DNA from: Mesonia profundi
Lineage (GTDB): Bacteria; Bacteroidota; Bacteroidia; Flavobacteriales; Flavobacteriaceae
NCBI RefSeq assembly: GCF_031085155.1
Contig: NZ_JAVHUL010000027.1
Location: 1-41,034 of the forward strand
Length of the DNA stretch: 41,034 bases
Direction: 5' to 3'
The notes below the pieces were generated by a model that saw nothing but the letters and a program-made list of their open reading frames with translations, had not been told where the DNA came from and searched no databases. Of the stretch, positions 1-9,018 are shown piece by piece (the first letter of the stretch is position 1; the number at the start of each line of letters is the position of its first letter). A program made the position numbers and the translations under genes.

Positions 1-50
1 TCCATTTGAACCAAAATCAACGTCTAAATGAATAATATTTTCTAATTTAG

Positions 51-1886
51 CACTGTCCTAAAAAGGGGAAGTCTACAGTTGTTAATAGCCAATTTAAAAA
101 TTATACTTATAGTGCTCAAGGATTTAATGATTTTAATAAAAATTTCGTTGTTAAACAGAATCCTGTCATTTATTTAGACAGTGGTAATTTAATTTTTTTA
201 CCCGATAATACTTATATAGAAAACACATCGCTTGCAAACAATTTGCTTCTTAATGAGCGGTTTGGTGAAAATGGAAAAATAAGAAATTCTTTATTTTTCT
301 ATACTGAAAAATTTGAAAATGATAATTCAGCCTATTACAAGTATTTTGTTGAACCAGAGGATATTACTTATACAGAGCAAAATTCAATTCAATCAAAAAA
401 TTTAAATCTTTCTAATGATTTTACCATTAGTTATGCTATTTCTGAAAATTTATATATTGAATCTAATAATACGCTGACTTTACATAATAAAAACCAAGAA
501 AACCATTTAATATTTAATGGGAGTAATGATATCTTTCAGAATTTAGAACGCCAAGAAAGAGAACTAGAAAGCAAAACACAAATTACTCGTAAAACAGATT
601 ATGGTGTAGCTGTTTTTGACATTTATTTAGGGATTAAAAAAGGAAAGGAAAACTTTATAATTTCACCTAATCAATTAGAATTTCAAGAAGAACAAAATAC
701 GAAATTAAGCACTAATTATGACACATCTATAGATTATCAAGGAATAGATGCAGCATTTGTTTTTAAAAATAAAAAAACAACCTATTCATTAACAGGAGGT
801 TTTAAGCATTTTAATGAGGTTCTTAACACAAAAAGTACATCAAATTACAATGGTAATACAATAGAAATTGATAGTTTAACGGGCAATAATTTTGCTAAAC
901 ATTTTGAGCCTCATGCGCAATTTAAGTTAGAAACAGAAGTAGTTAAAAATCTCTTTTTTAGCTCAAAAATAGACGCGAAAATAGATTATTATACCAAAAA
1001 TAAATTTTTCAACACTTTCTTTCTTTCTAATCCACAGATAAGAATTAATCTTAAAAAAACAAAAACAGGATCTTATTTGTTTAAATATTCTTATAAGACA
1101 GAAATCCCTAGACTAAACTACTTTACAGATAATTATATGGTAAACAGTTACCGTAATCTTAAATTAGGAATTAAGGAAGTAAAAGCTTTAAAAAGTCATA
1201 ATTATCTTTTTAGTTATACGCTCTCAAAAGTAGAGCAACGTTTGCATTTTAATGCTTCAATTTCTTATATACTTTATAAAAATGGTTTATCTTTTTATAA
1301 TAGGCTTAGTGAAACAACAGACATTTCTAAGTTGACTTATACCGCTGGGGAAAAAACATTAGCGCCACAGGCAAGAATAACAACTTATATTAATCCTTTT
1401 CTCACTACACTTAAGTTTGGATATCAACTACGCATTTCAGAAAAACCTGTACAACTTAATGATAACTTTACAATTTTAAACTCTCAGACTTCTTCTTATA
1501 GTTTTAACGCAACAACTTTTTGGAAGGGTATTGTTAACTTTAAATTATTAGCAAATTATTCGATTAATCAAACAAAAAGTAAAAATTCTTATGTAAAAAA
1601 TAAGCGTTATAGATTTAAGTTAGATTCATCTTTTAAGATTTATGATGCTTATTTTATAAATATTGAAAGTAATGCATTTATTGTGGCTTCAGATTTTTAT
1701 GAAACCAATAGTTTAAATATAGAGTACCGCCTTAAAAATAAAGATTGGAGTTTAGGTCTTACGATTCAAAATATTCTTAATACTAAGGAGTATCTCTTAG
1801 AAAATGCTTTTGAGTATTCCCAATCAATTCAAAGTTATAGAGCAATAGAAAGATATGCCTTTATTTATGGTAGCTTTAGATTTTAA
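51..1886 (+). pseudogene. TonB-dependent receptor beta-barrel, 5' truncated
   Basis: This encodes the C-terminal part of an outer-membrane beta-barrel of the TonB-dependent receptor type. The translation is a run of alternating amphipathic strands such as YLFKYSYKTEIPRLNYF and WSLGLTIQNILNTKEYL, and it ends in YGSFRF; a terminal Phe is typical of outer-membrane barrels. No signal peptide, carboxypeptidase-like domain, TonB box or plug domain is present. A TTG at 243 could serve as a start, but the frame stays open with barrel-like sequence back to position 51 and is stopped by TAG at 48-50; all three plus frames have stops within the first 60 bases. Full-length relatives are usually 800-900 residues, so the 5' part appears lost by a rearrangement near position 50-60. 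The substrate cannot be guessed. It is probably non-functional. Confidence 0.75.
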
Positions 1887-1900
1887 AAACCAAATCTATC

Positions 1901-2145
1901 CTATGGTTTTTTGGGCTCGGCAATTTCTTTTCCGCTGTAGTCTGAATACAGTTTTAATGTACTATACCAATTTTACTTTAAAATGAGCTATATAATTGAA
2001 CATATTTTTCCAAATCTAATGGCTATTTTAAAATATAATTGGAGACAAAATCCAGCAACGTCATGTTCTACACGAAGCACATCCTCTTTGTCTCTAAAAC
2101 GATCGTGATGAAAATAAGGAACATCTAATCTGGCCCAAATAGTAG
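1901..2145 (-). pseudogene. Fossil C-terminus of a beta-helix lipoprotein
   Basis: This is a decayed paralogue of the beta-helix lipoprotein at 4189-5541. Read on the minus strand, the last codons before the TAG at 1901-1903 give KLYSDYSGKEIAEPKKP, matching KLFSDWNGKEIANPNNP at the end of the intact gene. Just upstream, in a shifted frame, FKVKLV aligns with LKYANL, so at least one frameshift is present. Around 2111-2140 the DNA matches the intact gene near 4643-4675 (AAATAAGGAACATCTAATC against AAATAAGGAACATCCAATT), and around 2052 CCAGCAACGTC matches CCAGCAACATC. The piece between these matches is much shorter than in the intact gene, so internal deletions are also implied. Together with the spacer up to 2271, it fills the gap after the truncated receptor. 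Confidence 0.7.
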
Positions 2146-2271
2146 GACGATGGCGATAAAAAGATAGTTCGTTCTCATATTGAATAGATTTGAATTACAT
2201 GGTTTTGATTAGGTGTTTTGCCAAGGTTGAGGTTCCAGCAATTACGTTTAAAGAATAGCTATAGCTAATAA

Positions 2272-2844
2272 CTACTCTTTCTTCCTTTTGGTTATAAACT
2301 TACCTTCAATAGTCGCTTTTCGATGACTTTTTGAATAAAGGGTTCCGGTGAATGTGCCTTCTGCGTGAGTTTTACTAATGGACGTGATTTTAATTTCTGC
2401 ATGACCTCGCTTTCCGTCTTCACTTTTATTATGATTAGACTGGTACTTCTCGTCAAGCGGAATTTTACCCTTCATGTTTGAGATCGATAAATAGGCACCT
2501 TTCTCGTAAATTTTATTCTGTAAAGGTTCTGAGTCCTTAAGCTCAATTATGACTATTATCTTATAATCCGTCATATTTCCCTCAAATTTAGTGGGCAAAC
2601 TTAAAATCCCTTGTTGACTTCTGGCTTCCATTTCGATGGTACGCCGCCCATCATCAAAAGTAATGGTCGCATAAGCACCAGTCTTTTTTTTAGTTTTGGA
2701 CGATGATGTATTATCGGTGTCATTTTTAGTTCTGGACAATGATGCATCATCTGCCGCATTTTCAGTTTTTGAATTATCTTTACAACCCACGAGAAGGAAT
2801 CCGAAGATTCCTAAAAGGATCATTAAGCGTTTTGTTTTAAACAT
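2272..2844 (-). CDS. Exported lipoprotein of unknown function
   Basis: A 190-residue lipoprotein. The signal peptide ends in a lipobox, LVGC, with the modified Cys at residue 21. It is followed by a Ser/Thr/Asp/Lys-rich linker (to about residue 55) with two similar SxTKxDTDNTSSSKTKKK-like units. The mature domain is predicted beta-rich. Its C-terminal stretch (AEIKITSISKTHAEGTFTGT) closely resembles that of the lipoprotein at 7388-7969 (ATLTITSLTENHIKATFSAT). The two proteins therefore likely share one fold, of the type seen in DUF6252-like Bacteroidetes lipoproteins; the family name is from memory. It is the last gene of the minus-strand exported-protein island, and no enzymatic motif is visible. 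Confidence 0.8.
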   Translation of the reverse strand: MFKTKRLMILLGIFGFLLVGCKDNSKTENAADDASLSRTKNDTDNTSSSKTKKKTGAYATITFDDGRRTIEMEARSQQGILSLPTKFEGNMTDYKIIVIIELKDSEPLQNKIYEKGAYLSISNMKGKIPLDEKYQSNHNKSEDGKRGHAEIKITSISKTHAEGTFTGTLYSKSHRKATIEGKFITKRKKE

Positions 2845-2967
2845 AATTGTATGTTTTTAAATTAATTAATTTCATTTCCGTAAAACGAATAGAAATAGGC
2901 ATTTACAGTAGTTTCAATTTCTATTCATCAGTTATATTACCACGGCTTTATAATGTTTAAATAGAAC

Positions 2968-3459
2968 TCAATCCAATTTCATAAAAACAAAAATCAACGG
3001 CTCAAAACCGGTTTTTGCTCTATCACGACCACTTCTATCGCCTTGAGGAATCTCCTCTAACTTTAAAGTGGTTTCATTAATCTGCATAATCCTAAATTTT
3101 GTGATGGGCGGAAAAGGACGATCTTGATAGCGACGACTTTGGGCTAGATCAACATTCAAAATCTTACCATCTACGTGATAACTCCCAATAAAATACTCAT
3201 GAATCATACAGCTTTCATCGTACCACCGTAATTTCATTTTATGATCTGAAGAAAAGTGCAAGCGGTCTCCCTTTCTACGACATATATTTTGGTAATTTTC
3301 AAGCTGACTGTTTGATTGTTTGTTTAAAAAACCCGTTTTCTCAAAGGTCCAACTGCCCCAGAGACTCCCAGGTAATGGCTGTTGTAGCGTTATACAACCC
3401 GACATCGTTGTGCAAACAAGTACTAATAAAAGTGTATTTCTGAGTTGTATAATCTTCAT
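2968..3459 (-). CDS. Lipocalin-like lipoprotein, hypothetical
   Basis: A 163-residue predicted lipoprotein. The signal peptide ends at MSGC (Cys22). The mature part starts with GSLWGSWTFEKTG and continues with short beta-strand-like segments, including LHFSSDHKMKLRWYDESCMIHEYFIGSYHVDGKILNVDL and a final FVFMKLD. This W-x-F opening followed by a G-x-Y-x-V-x-G-x-x-L strand is the pattern of Bacteroidetes lipocalin-like (calycin) proteins such as the one at 6312-7304. The ligand is unknown. Its neighbours on both sides are lipoproteins on the same strand with gaps of 60-125 bp. Confidence 0.75.
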   Translation of the reverse strand: MKIIQLRNTLLLVLVCTTMSGCITLQQPLPGSLWGSWTFEKTGFLNKQSNSQLENYQNICRRKGDRLHFSSDHKMKLRWYDESCMIHEYFIGSYHVDGKILNVDLAQSRRYQDRPFPPITKFRIMQINETTLKLEEIPQGDRSGRDRAKTGFEPLIFVFMKLD

Positions 3460-3520
3460 TAGTATTTTGTTTTAGCGTGGTTGTAGAATAGATGTCGTTT
3501 TGATGATTATTTTATAAAGG

Positions 3521-4124
3521 TCACGTCCGTTCAATTATTTTTTTGGCCAAAATTTTGGTTTTATCAATCATTCCTTGGGTGTCTTTAGGTTTGTCTTCGC
3601 CTGGCATCACCATCACAGAGTGAGATACATAAAAAATATATCCATCGGCAGCCACGCGCAATTGTCCACCACCGAGGTCGCTCCACGAAGCCCTATCGCC
3701 AACCCCAGAAACGGATTGCATGTTCCGTTTGGAATAAACCGTTTTATTTTGTTGCTCCCAAGCCTTATCCATTTGACTCTTGGTGCGCTTTCCGCCGCTG
3801 GCAAAATTCAGCATTACGGTATACTTCATAAATTTTTCCCCCGAAGCCTCCCAGTTATAAGAGCAAATTGCATCTCTATCTTTTTCTTGTTTTATCTCGA
3901 TAGCATCAGAAAGATCAAAAACCAACCGAATGTCATCTTCTTTAAGTAGTTGACAGATATCATCCCGTTTGCTCGAACCGGCAAAGCTATCATCATCTTC
4001 TAATTGATCTATTTGCTCGATTTGACTCTTTCCGTTTTCTTGACTTTTTTCATCTTTACAGGATGAGTAGAAAAACAACCAATAAAAGCTTGGTGATTTT
4101 AGATAAGTTGAATATTACTTTCAT
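3521..4124 (-). CDS. DUF3558-like lipoprotein with frameshifted signal peptide
   Basis: The mature domain (about 165 residues) has ICQLLKEDDIRLVF, CSYNW, SGVGDRASWSDLGGGQLRVA and a C-terminal AKKIIERT helix. This is the Cys-x-Trp / GVGD / gly-rich-strand pattern of DUF3558-like lipoproteins, an assignment by eye. The open frame of this domain begins only at a TTG at 4078, seven residues before the lipobox Cys (YSSC). The expected signal peptide is present just upstream in another frame: ATG at 4122-4124 gives MKVIFNLSKITKLLLVVF and then runs into TAA. Removing one base from the A5 run at 4071-4075 (T5 on the coding strand) joins them into a standard lipoprotein signal ending VVFYSSCKDEK. The gene is therefore either mutated at a homopolymer, phase-variable, or affected by a sequencing error. 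Confidence 0.75.
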
Positions 4125-4188
4125 TTTTTTCTATGTTTAAAAATTAAAAAACGGTTCTAATTAAAGTGGCATTAAAAACATTCAATCC

Positions 4189-5541
4189 CTATGGATTATT
4201 GGGATTGGCAATCTCTTTTCCATTCCAATCAGAGAACAGTTTTGGGGTGTTGTCTACACTTAAATTAGCGTATTTTAAATTGGATCGTGTTGCATCCTGC
4301 ACTGTAATCCCATATTCAAAACAATTGCGAAAAACCACGTCGTGAATATTTAAAAATCTTGACCTTTCGAAAAATACAGCACCGTTAGGTTTTTTTGTTG
4401 TTCTGCCAGCGTTTTCTATGATTACATGGCCAATTTCATTTAAAGGACTGCTGGACTTCACATTTATTTGCTGCCAAAAACCAGCAACATCCCTTTCCCC
4501 GCGAATGGTAATTGGCTTTTCTGCCGTCCCCACCATTATTAATGAAGCCTCTTCAGATATATGTATCCATTTTTGGGACGACATGATTACCTCTGTGCCT
4601 GGTGCTACTGTAAAAACACCTTCTTTTATGGTAAAATTATTTTGAAGAAAATAAGGAACATCCAATTTGGCCCAGGTGGCATCACCTCTCATGGTTCCTC
4701 CTTCTAGATGGATATAATCTTTATCGTTTCCAGCAAATTTATTGGATCCGTTAAACAATCTTAAACGGCTCGCATCAGAGTGTACCGGTATTTTATTTTT
4801 AGTAAAGTTGCAGTTATTCATCACGATGTTCTGCACATCCTTATCAACGCCCTTATAGGTAATCATTCCATAATTTTTACTGTTTGAAAAAGTGCAATGT
4901 TCAAGGGTTACACTGCTTTTTTCATTATTGATTACCAAACCAGCTTTTGAGCCACCACCAGCATAATCAATGGTTACATAATCCATAGTATTGGTTATAC
5001 TAGTACTTTCCGTGCGAACACCCCACCAAAATCCCTTTATTTTTTCTTTCCCTGTTAGGATAATCGGTTTTTCCGCAGTGCCTTTCATTTTAAAGGAAGA
5101 CTTCGACTTAAAATCCAATCCTGCATCTTGTTCAAAAGCAATCACAACACCGGGCTCGATAGTAAGTTTACCATCAATACGGGTTATACAGGTGATGATA
5201 TAATCTATCGGGGCTTCAGGATTGTCTTTCAAAACTGCATTGGAGTGTTCGCTAAAATAATTGCATTCCAATAGAATTGCCGCAGCATTAGCTTCTGAAA
5301 AATCAGGGCTTGTTGATCCATCTTCTTCTGGGGCGATTTGAGACTTATCATCTTGTTTAGATTTTGGGCTGGTCGCGCCATCGCTATTATTTGGGCTGGT
5401 CGGGTTATCAACTTGTTGTGTATCCAATTCTTCGTCAACATTTGTTGTGTTCTCTTTCTTATCATTGCCACAGCTGGCTAGGAAAAAGCCAATTAAAAAC
5501 AAAAATAATACGGTTTTGAATTTTAGCTGAAGTGTTTTCAT
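4189..5541 (-). CDS. Right-handed beta-helix lipoprotein, duplicated module
   Basis: A 450-residue lipoprotein: signal peptide MKTLQLKFKTVLFLFLIGFF, lipobox LASC with Cys24, then a linker (about residues 28-82) rich in Asn/Asp/Ser with three Thr-Ser-Pro motifs. The rest is a parallel beta-helix built from two copies of one module. Each starts KGTAEKPIILTGKEKIKGFW or VGTAEKPITIRGERDVAGFW, then a strand ending in xxMDYVTIDYAGG or NEIGHVIIENAGR, then an NC(T/V)F-type rung followed by NYGM/EYGI. This right-handed helix class often binds or cleaves polysaccharides, but I see no catalytic constellation. It is closely related in plan to 9127-10359 and has a fossil copy at 1901-2145. The next gene upstream (5566-6183) has nearly the same leader and signal peptide. 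Confidence 0.85.
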   Translation of the reverse strand: MKTLQLKFKTVLFLFLIGFFLASCGNDKKENTTNVDEELDTQQVDNPTSPNNSDGATSPKSKQDDKSQIAPEEDGSTSPDFSEANAAAILLECNYFSEHSNAVLKDNPEAPIDYIITCITRIDGKLTIEPGVVIAFEQDAGLDFKSKSSFKMKGTAEKPIILTGKEKIKGFWWGVRTESTSITNTMDYVTIDYAGGGSKAGLVINNEKSSVTLEHCTFSNSKNYGMITYKGVDKDVQNIVMNNCNFTKNKIPVHSDASRLRLFNGSNKFAGNDKDYIHLEGGTMRGDATWAKLDVPYFLQNNFTIKEGVFTVAPGTEVIMSSQKWIHISEEASLIMVGTAEKPITIRGERDVAGFWQQINVKSSSPLNEIGHVIIENAGRTTKKPNGAVFFERSRFLNIHDVVFRNCFEYGITVQDATRSNLKYANLSVDNTPKLFSDWNGKEIANPNNP

Positions 5542-5565
5542 TTTTAAAGGATTTTAAAGAGTTAT

Positions 5566-6183
5566 TTAATTTTTAGTTATTTCGACTTCATCGAGACCGC
5601 CTTCATCACCTCCACTTTCATATTCACCGCGAATCCAAAATTCAGTAACATTAGAAAGGACGGCTTTTATATCTTCCTTGGTAGCAGGCATTTCATTGTT
5701 AAAGTTTCCCTTCATCCAATTGTTATCTGCATCAATTGGAATACTGTAAGCTGTCCAATCTTGTTTCGGGTAGTTTTTAAACGCATAGGTTATCTTCTTT
5801 TCGCCATTTTTAAAAATAACATCATTATTCTCAAATTGATCCTTTATAGCTGAATGCTGAAAGAGATTAAAATTGAGTGTTGCTCCGTAAAAATTACTTT
5901 TGTCGCCAAGATAAGCTTGTGGAGCAGAAAAATACCACGTGCCCCCAGCTGCGTCGTCTTTAGCGAAAATGTAGCCGTCCTGAACCCCGCCATCAAAAGA
6001 AGCTTCAGCCTGCTCCCCTTTGCCGCCATTGGCATCACCTGTTATTTTCCAAACTTCTGTATTTTTCAAAAAACGGCTCTCAACAAGTGCTTCTTTTTTA
6101 TTGGCATTACCGCAACTGGCAAAGGCAAAACCCACCAGAAGCAGAAATATTAAGGTTTTGAATTTTAGTTGAGGTGTTTTCAT
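5566..6183 (-). CDS. Laminin-B-like domain lipoprotein
   Basis: A 205-residue lipoprotein. The signal peptide (MKTPQLKFKTLIFLLLVGF, Cys24 in FASC) is almost identical to those of the two beta-helix lipoproteins. The mature protein spans one domain: EVWKITGDANGG near the start, DGGVQDGYIFAKDDAAGGTWYFSAPQAYLGDKSNFYGATLNFNL in the centre, a strand with DWTAYSIPIDADNNWM, and a C-terminal VTEFWIRGEYESGGDEGGLDEVEI. The W-x-I-x-G-D / D-x-W-x-F-x-A-P-x-x-(F/Y)-L-G-(D/N)-x-x-x-(F/Y)-Y-G and terminal gly-rich-strand pattern is that of laminin B (domain IV) modules, a jelly-roll-like extracellular fold. A role in carbohydrate or surface binding is inferred. The gap to the beta-helix gene downstream is only 24 bp, so the two are likely co-transcribed. 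Confidence 0.8.
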   Translation of the reverse strand: MKTPQLKFKTLIFLLLVGFAFASCGNANKKEALVESRFLKNTEVWKITGDANGGKGEQAEASFDGGVQDGYIFAKDDAAGGTWYFSAPQAYLGDKSNFYGATLNFNLFQHSAIKDQFENNDVIFKNGEKKITYAFKNYPKQDWTAYSIPIDADNNWMKGNFNNEMPATKEDIKAVLSNVTEFWIRGEYESGGDEGGLDEVEITKN

Positions 6184-6311
6184 TTTTAAAAGGCTTTAAA
6201 TCTATTTTTGTTATAATTTGATTGTTGTATTTTCATTTTTTTGACTCAAAATTAAATTTTTGTTCGTTTTTTCTATTGTATAGATCTTTACTTTCCGCAA
6301 AAAAATAGAAA

Positions 6312-7304
6312 CTATTTTTTAGTAAGTGTAAGTGCGCTGCCATCTCTTTCTACTGCAAGTTTTGTTTTCGTAAGCGATTGAATTTTCCAAGTTTCAGTTT
6401 TGTCATTTTGGGTTACTTTGATTTGGTCGGTCCCTAGAAGTTCGTAAGTTCCATTTATACTGGAGCCCGCTATACAATTTCCGTTACTAGGGTTTTCGGC
6501 GTAGGGTTTTGTTTGTAAAGAAAAATCTTCTTTAAATTTAAAAAAGGTCTTTTTAGTGCAGTCTGATAAAGAAGGCCAGCCTTCTATATGGTTATAAAAC
6601 CATTTGCCTATGATCATTTCTGCGATAGCCGCCACATCTGCATTGGCAGAGGCTGCCTTATTCGTTTTAATAGTGTTTCCATTGGAAATCACTCGCTCCC
6701 CAGAAACCACAAACGGTTTTTCGGGAAATCCATAAACCATAATTTTTTTAGTGGTTACCTGCTCAATCGGCATAGCTCCCATCCTTCGGTCTTTTCGATA
6801 AAAAGAAATAAAATAAGTAGAGTCAATAATCTCTAATTGGATTGTTTGTCCAGATTCGTCTTCTTCTCCATCAAAATTTAATGGAAGCGTACGATTTTGA
6901 TAAGTCATTTCGAAATTTAATTGCGCTATCTCGGCTCTTGTCAAGGTCGTTGTTGTGGGTTTTAAGCGTACAAAATCAATAGGGCTTTTGGCTTGTTCTG
7001 GCTTTAAACGCAAACGTTGGGGATTCACAAACTCAAACTCGCCTCCTATTGGAATTGAACCGGCACCGACAGCTAAACGATTATCCTTGATATGATAGGA
7101 CGTTGCCGAGCGGCGTTTGTCAAATTCATAAAATATCAAACTGTCTTTGGTAAACTGTATCACTGTAGAATTCTGGGTATTCATTTTGGCTATATTCCAT
7201 TTTCCTTCCAGACTTTGCGCAAAAGAAGGCGTACTATTCAAAAGAAATGTGCCCATTAGCAGTAAAATCATTGGAATTTTTAATTTTTGCAGGACTATTT
7301 TCAT
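6312..7304 (-). CDS. Exported protein with two lipocalin-like domains
   Basis: A 330-residue exported protein with a signal-peptidase-I type leader (ending SFAQ, about residue 30) and no lipobox. The first domain opens with SLEGKWNIAKM and has the short strands of calycin-like proteins. The second starts near residue 230 with MIIGKWFYNHIEGWPSLSDCTKKTFFKFKEDFSL, then NCIAGSSINGTYELLGTDQI and LAVERDGSALTLTKK. This GKW / DC-x-K-x-T-x-F-x-F / G-T-Y pattern is the lipocalin-like family common in flavobacteria. Between the domains lies a region with GFPEKPFVVSGERVI. The ligand is unknown. It is transcribed in the same direction as the laminin-B-like gene 128 bp downstream. Confidence 0.8.
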   Translation of the reverse strand: MKIVLQKLKIPMILLLMGTFLLNSTPSFAQSLEGKWNIAKMNTQNSTVIQFTKDSLIFYEFDKRRSATSYHIKDNRLAVGAGSIPIGGEFEFVNPQRLRLKPEQAKSPIDFVRLKPTTTTLTRAEIAQLNFEMTYQNRTLPLNFDGEEDESGQTIQLEIIDSTYFISFYRKDRRMGAMPIEQVTTKKIMVYGFPEKPFVVSGERVISNGNTIKTNKAASANADVAAIAEMIIGKWFYNHIEGWPSLSDCTKKTFFKFKEDFSLQTKPYAENPSNGNCIAGSSINGTYELLGTDQIKVTQNDKTETWKIQSLTKTKLAVERDGSALTLTKK

Positions 7305-7387
7305 TTTAAAGGGCTTTTATAATTTCACTTAACTGTTGGCTTTACAAAGCAACAGTTGCTTATACTTGATCTTACTTTCAACTGCTA

Positions 7388-7969
7388 TTAGTCGAAATCC
7401 ACACGTATAATATCTGTATCTATTTTACCGTTTGTCAAGGTGGCCTTTTCACCAGTACTCGAGTTATACAAGGTGGCCGAAAAAGTGGCTTTGATATGAT
7501 TTTCAGTCAATGAAGTGATGGTTAGGGTGGCTTGGCCATCTTCAAAATTGTCATCGATTTTAAAAACAGTATCATTATTATGCCCCTCATCCTCATCTCG
7601 AATCAATGACAAGTCCTCATAGGGACTTTCGGCTTCAAGTGTATATTCACCTTCGCCATCTATGAAAACTCTCATCCCTATTGAAAAGTCGCCATTTTTT
7701 GATGAGAAAAAGAATAAATCTTTACCATCATGGCTCTCATGCCTAATCTTAGGTCTCATGGAGTCTAGTATGAAATCATAAGCATAATCTATTTGACCAT
7801 CGGCTTCGGTTTCTATGGTAGCAACAACTTCAGTCCCACCATTATTATTATTATCATTGTTGTCGTTAGTAGGATCTTGATTACCTCCATTATCATTACT
7901 GCTACAAGATGCGAATGCAAAAATAAGGAGGATAAACAATGCTTTAAAGCTTTGTGTTGTGCGTATCAT
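7388..7969 (-). CDS. Exported lipoprotein with Asn/Asp/Gly linker
   Basis: A 193-residue lipoprotein: the signal peptide ends FASC (Cys22), followed by a low-complexity linker of about 25 residues (NDNGGNQDP, NDNNDNNNNGG) encoded by an ATT/ATC-type triplet run on the plus strand near 7843-7870. The mature domain contains GKDLFFFSSKNGDFSIGMRV, YEDLSLIRDEDEG and ATLTITSLTENHIKATFSAT. The last of these is shared with the lipoprotein at 2272-2844, so the two are likely distant paralogues of a DUF6252-like family. The Asn-rich run could vary in length by slippage. No catalytic motif is seen. Confidence 0.8.
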   Translation of the reverse strand: MIRTTQSFKALFILLIFAFASCSSNDNGGNQDPTNDNNDNNNNGGTEVVATIETEADGQIDYAYDFILDSMRPKIRHESHDGKDLFFFSSKNGDFSIGMRVFIDGEGEYTLEAESPYEDLSLIRDEDEGHNNDTVFKIDDNFEDGQATLTITSLTENHIKATFSATLYNSSTGEKATLTNGKIDTDIIRVDFD

Positions 7970-8123
7970 AATATGTTCTATTTAAAGGGTTTATTTGATC
8001 AAGGTGATTCGAACAAGCGTTGATTGACTCAAAACTTCACCTCATCACGGAAAGTTACTTCTTAAGTAGTCTTTTTTTAGATTCAGATTTCTTCCAAACG
8101 TATGTTTTAAAAAAAAATGAAGT

Positions 8124-8990
8124 TTAAAGTTTCCCTAAGACATCGCTTACTTCATAAGCACTAAGATCAAAATATGTAGGGTCAGATTTTTTTGTAAAAG
8201 TGGTAATGTCCATTTGCGTGCTGGGTGTATCTCGGTTTTTTTCAAAGAAAACACTACGTACCATCATTCCTCTAGGAAAGTTTTCATCTACTTTAGCAGA
8301 TGAGGCTGACGCTGAATTGGTAGAAAAATCTTTAATCTGTCCGCCAAAAAGATGATTTCCGCTTAAATCAATACTGATGTCTTGGGTAACCCAGGCGTAC
8401 ATCTTCATTTTCTCTTTCTTGTTAGTGTAGATGTATTTACGACAGTTGTAACCATTAATCTCTTTTTGTTCTTGAGTTCGTTGCCATTCGCCATTATCGT
8501 CTTCTAGATTTACTTGATCTCCTGCTAGTTTTTCACCCAATTTTTGAAAGTTGATCATGGGCATCTTCGTTGCCGTTTTTTCTTTGATACTGATCATATA
8601 GGTAGCGGCTCCTTTATAATCGAAGAGGATGCGACTTTCATCTTTATCACCTTCATTCATAATCATGCATTCTCCAGTATCCCCAAAAACCATTTTAATG
8701 CTTGAGGTTTCCTTCAACTTTCCATTTTTTTTAAAGCCTCTTGTTTCCATGACCATGGTGGCTTTTACTGGATTTTCTGGCACGGGGTATCGATTGTCGT
8801 TTTCATAAGTAATGTCCTCGAGCGCTTTTTTACCTTTTTCTTTTTGAGGTTCGGCATGTTTCTCTCTCATGTCCTTTTCTACTTTTTTCTTTATTTGGCG
8901 TTTAATAAAGCCACGTTGTGCTTGTACCGGACCAGCAAAAAGTAATAAAACAAAGGTTACAAATGTAAATAGGCTTATCTTTTTCATCAT
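8124..8990 (-). CDS. DUF4412 domain protein, periplasmic
   Basis: A 288-residue exported protein with a signal peptide ending VQAQ (about residue 25). A basic, Lys-rich stretch follows (RGFIKRQIKKKVEKDMREKH), then a domain of strands including ATMVMETRGFKKNG, SSIKMVFGDTGECMIMNE and SRILFDYKGAATYMI. The motif EINGYNCRKYIY followed by MYAWVTQDI is characteristic of DUF4412, a family of unknown function related in shape to outer-membrane lipoprotein carriers. The only two Cys (in GECMI and GYNCR) could be paired. It stands alone on its strand, with a clear terminator upstream (9019-9078) separating it from the beta-helix gene. Confidence 0.82.
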   Translation of the reverse strand: MMKKISLFTFVTFVLLLFAGPVQAQRGFIKRQIKKKVEKDMREKHAEPQKEKGKKALEDITYENDNRYPVPENPVKATMVMETRGFKKNGKLKETSSIKMVFGDTGECMIMNEGDKDESRILFDYKGAATYMISIKEKTATKMPMINFQKLGEKLAGDQVNLEDDNGEWQRTQEQKEINGYNCRKYIYTNKKEKMKMYAWVTQDISIDLSGNHLFGGQIKDFSTNSASASSAKVDENFPRGMMVRSVFFEKNRDTPSTQMDITTFTKKSDPTYFDLSAYEVSDVLGKL

Positions 8991-9018
8991 AAATATTTTT
9001 TAATAGTTCATCTTTAAT

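Noticed and set aside
1-57. Minus-strand open stretch at the left edge (LENIIHLDVDFGSNG)
   Set aside because: About 19 codons without a start and with a stop just upstream; too short to call, though it could be part of a gene outside the window.
3575-3949. Plus-strand 124-codon frame opposite the DUF3558-like gene
   Set aside because: A shadow of the minus-strand gene, with a His/Arg-rich translation and no homology-like pattern.
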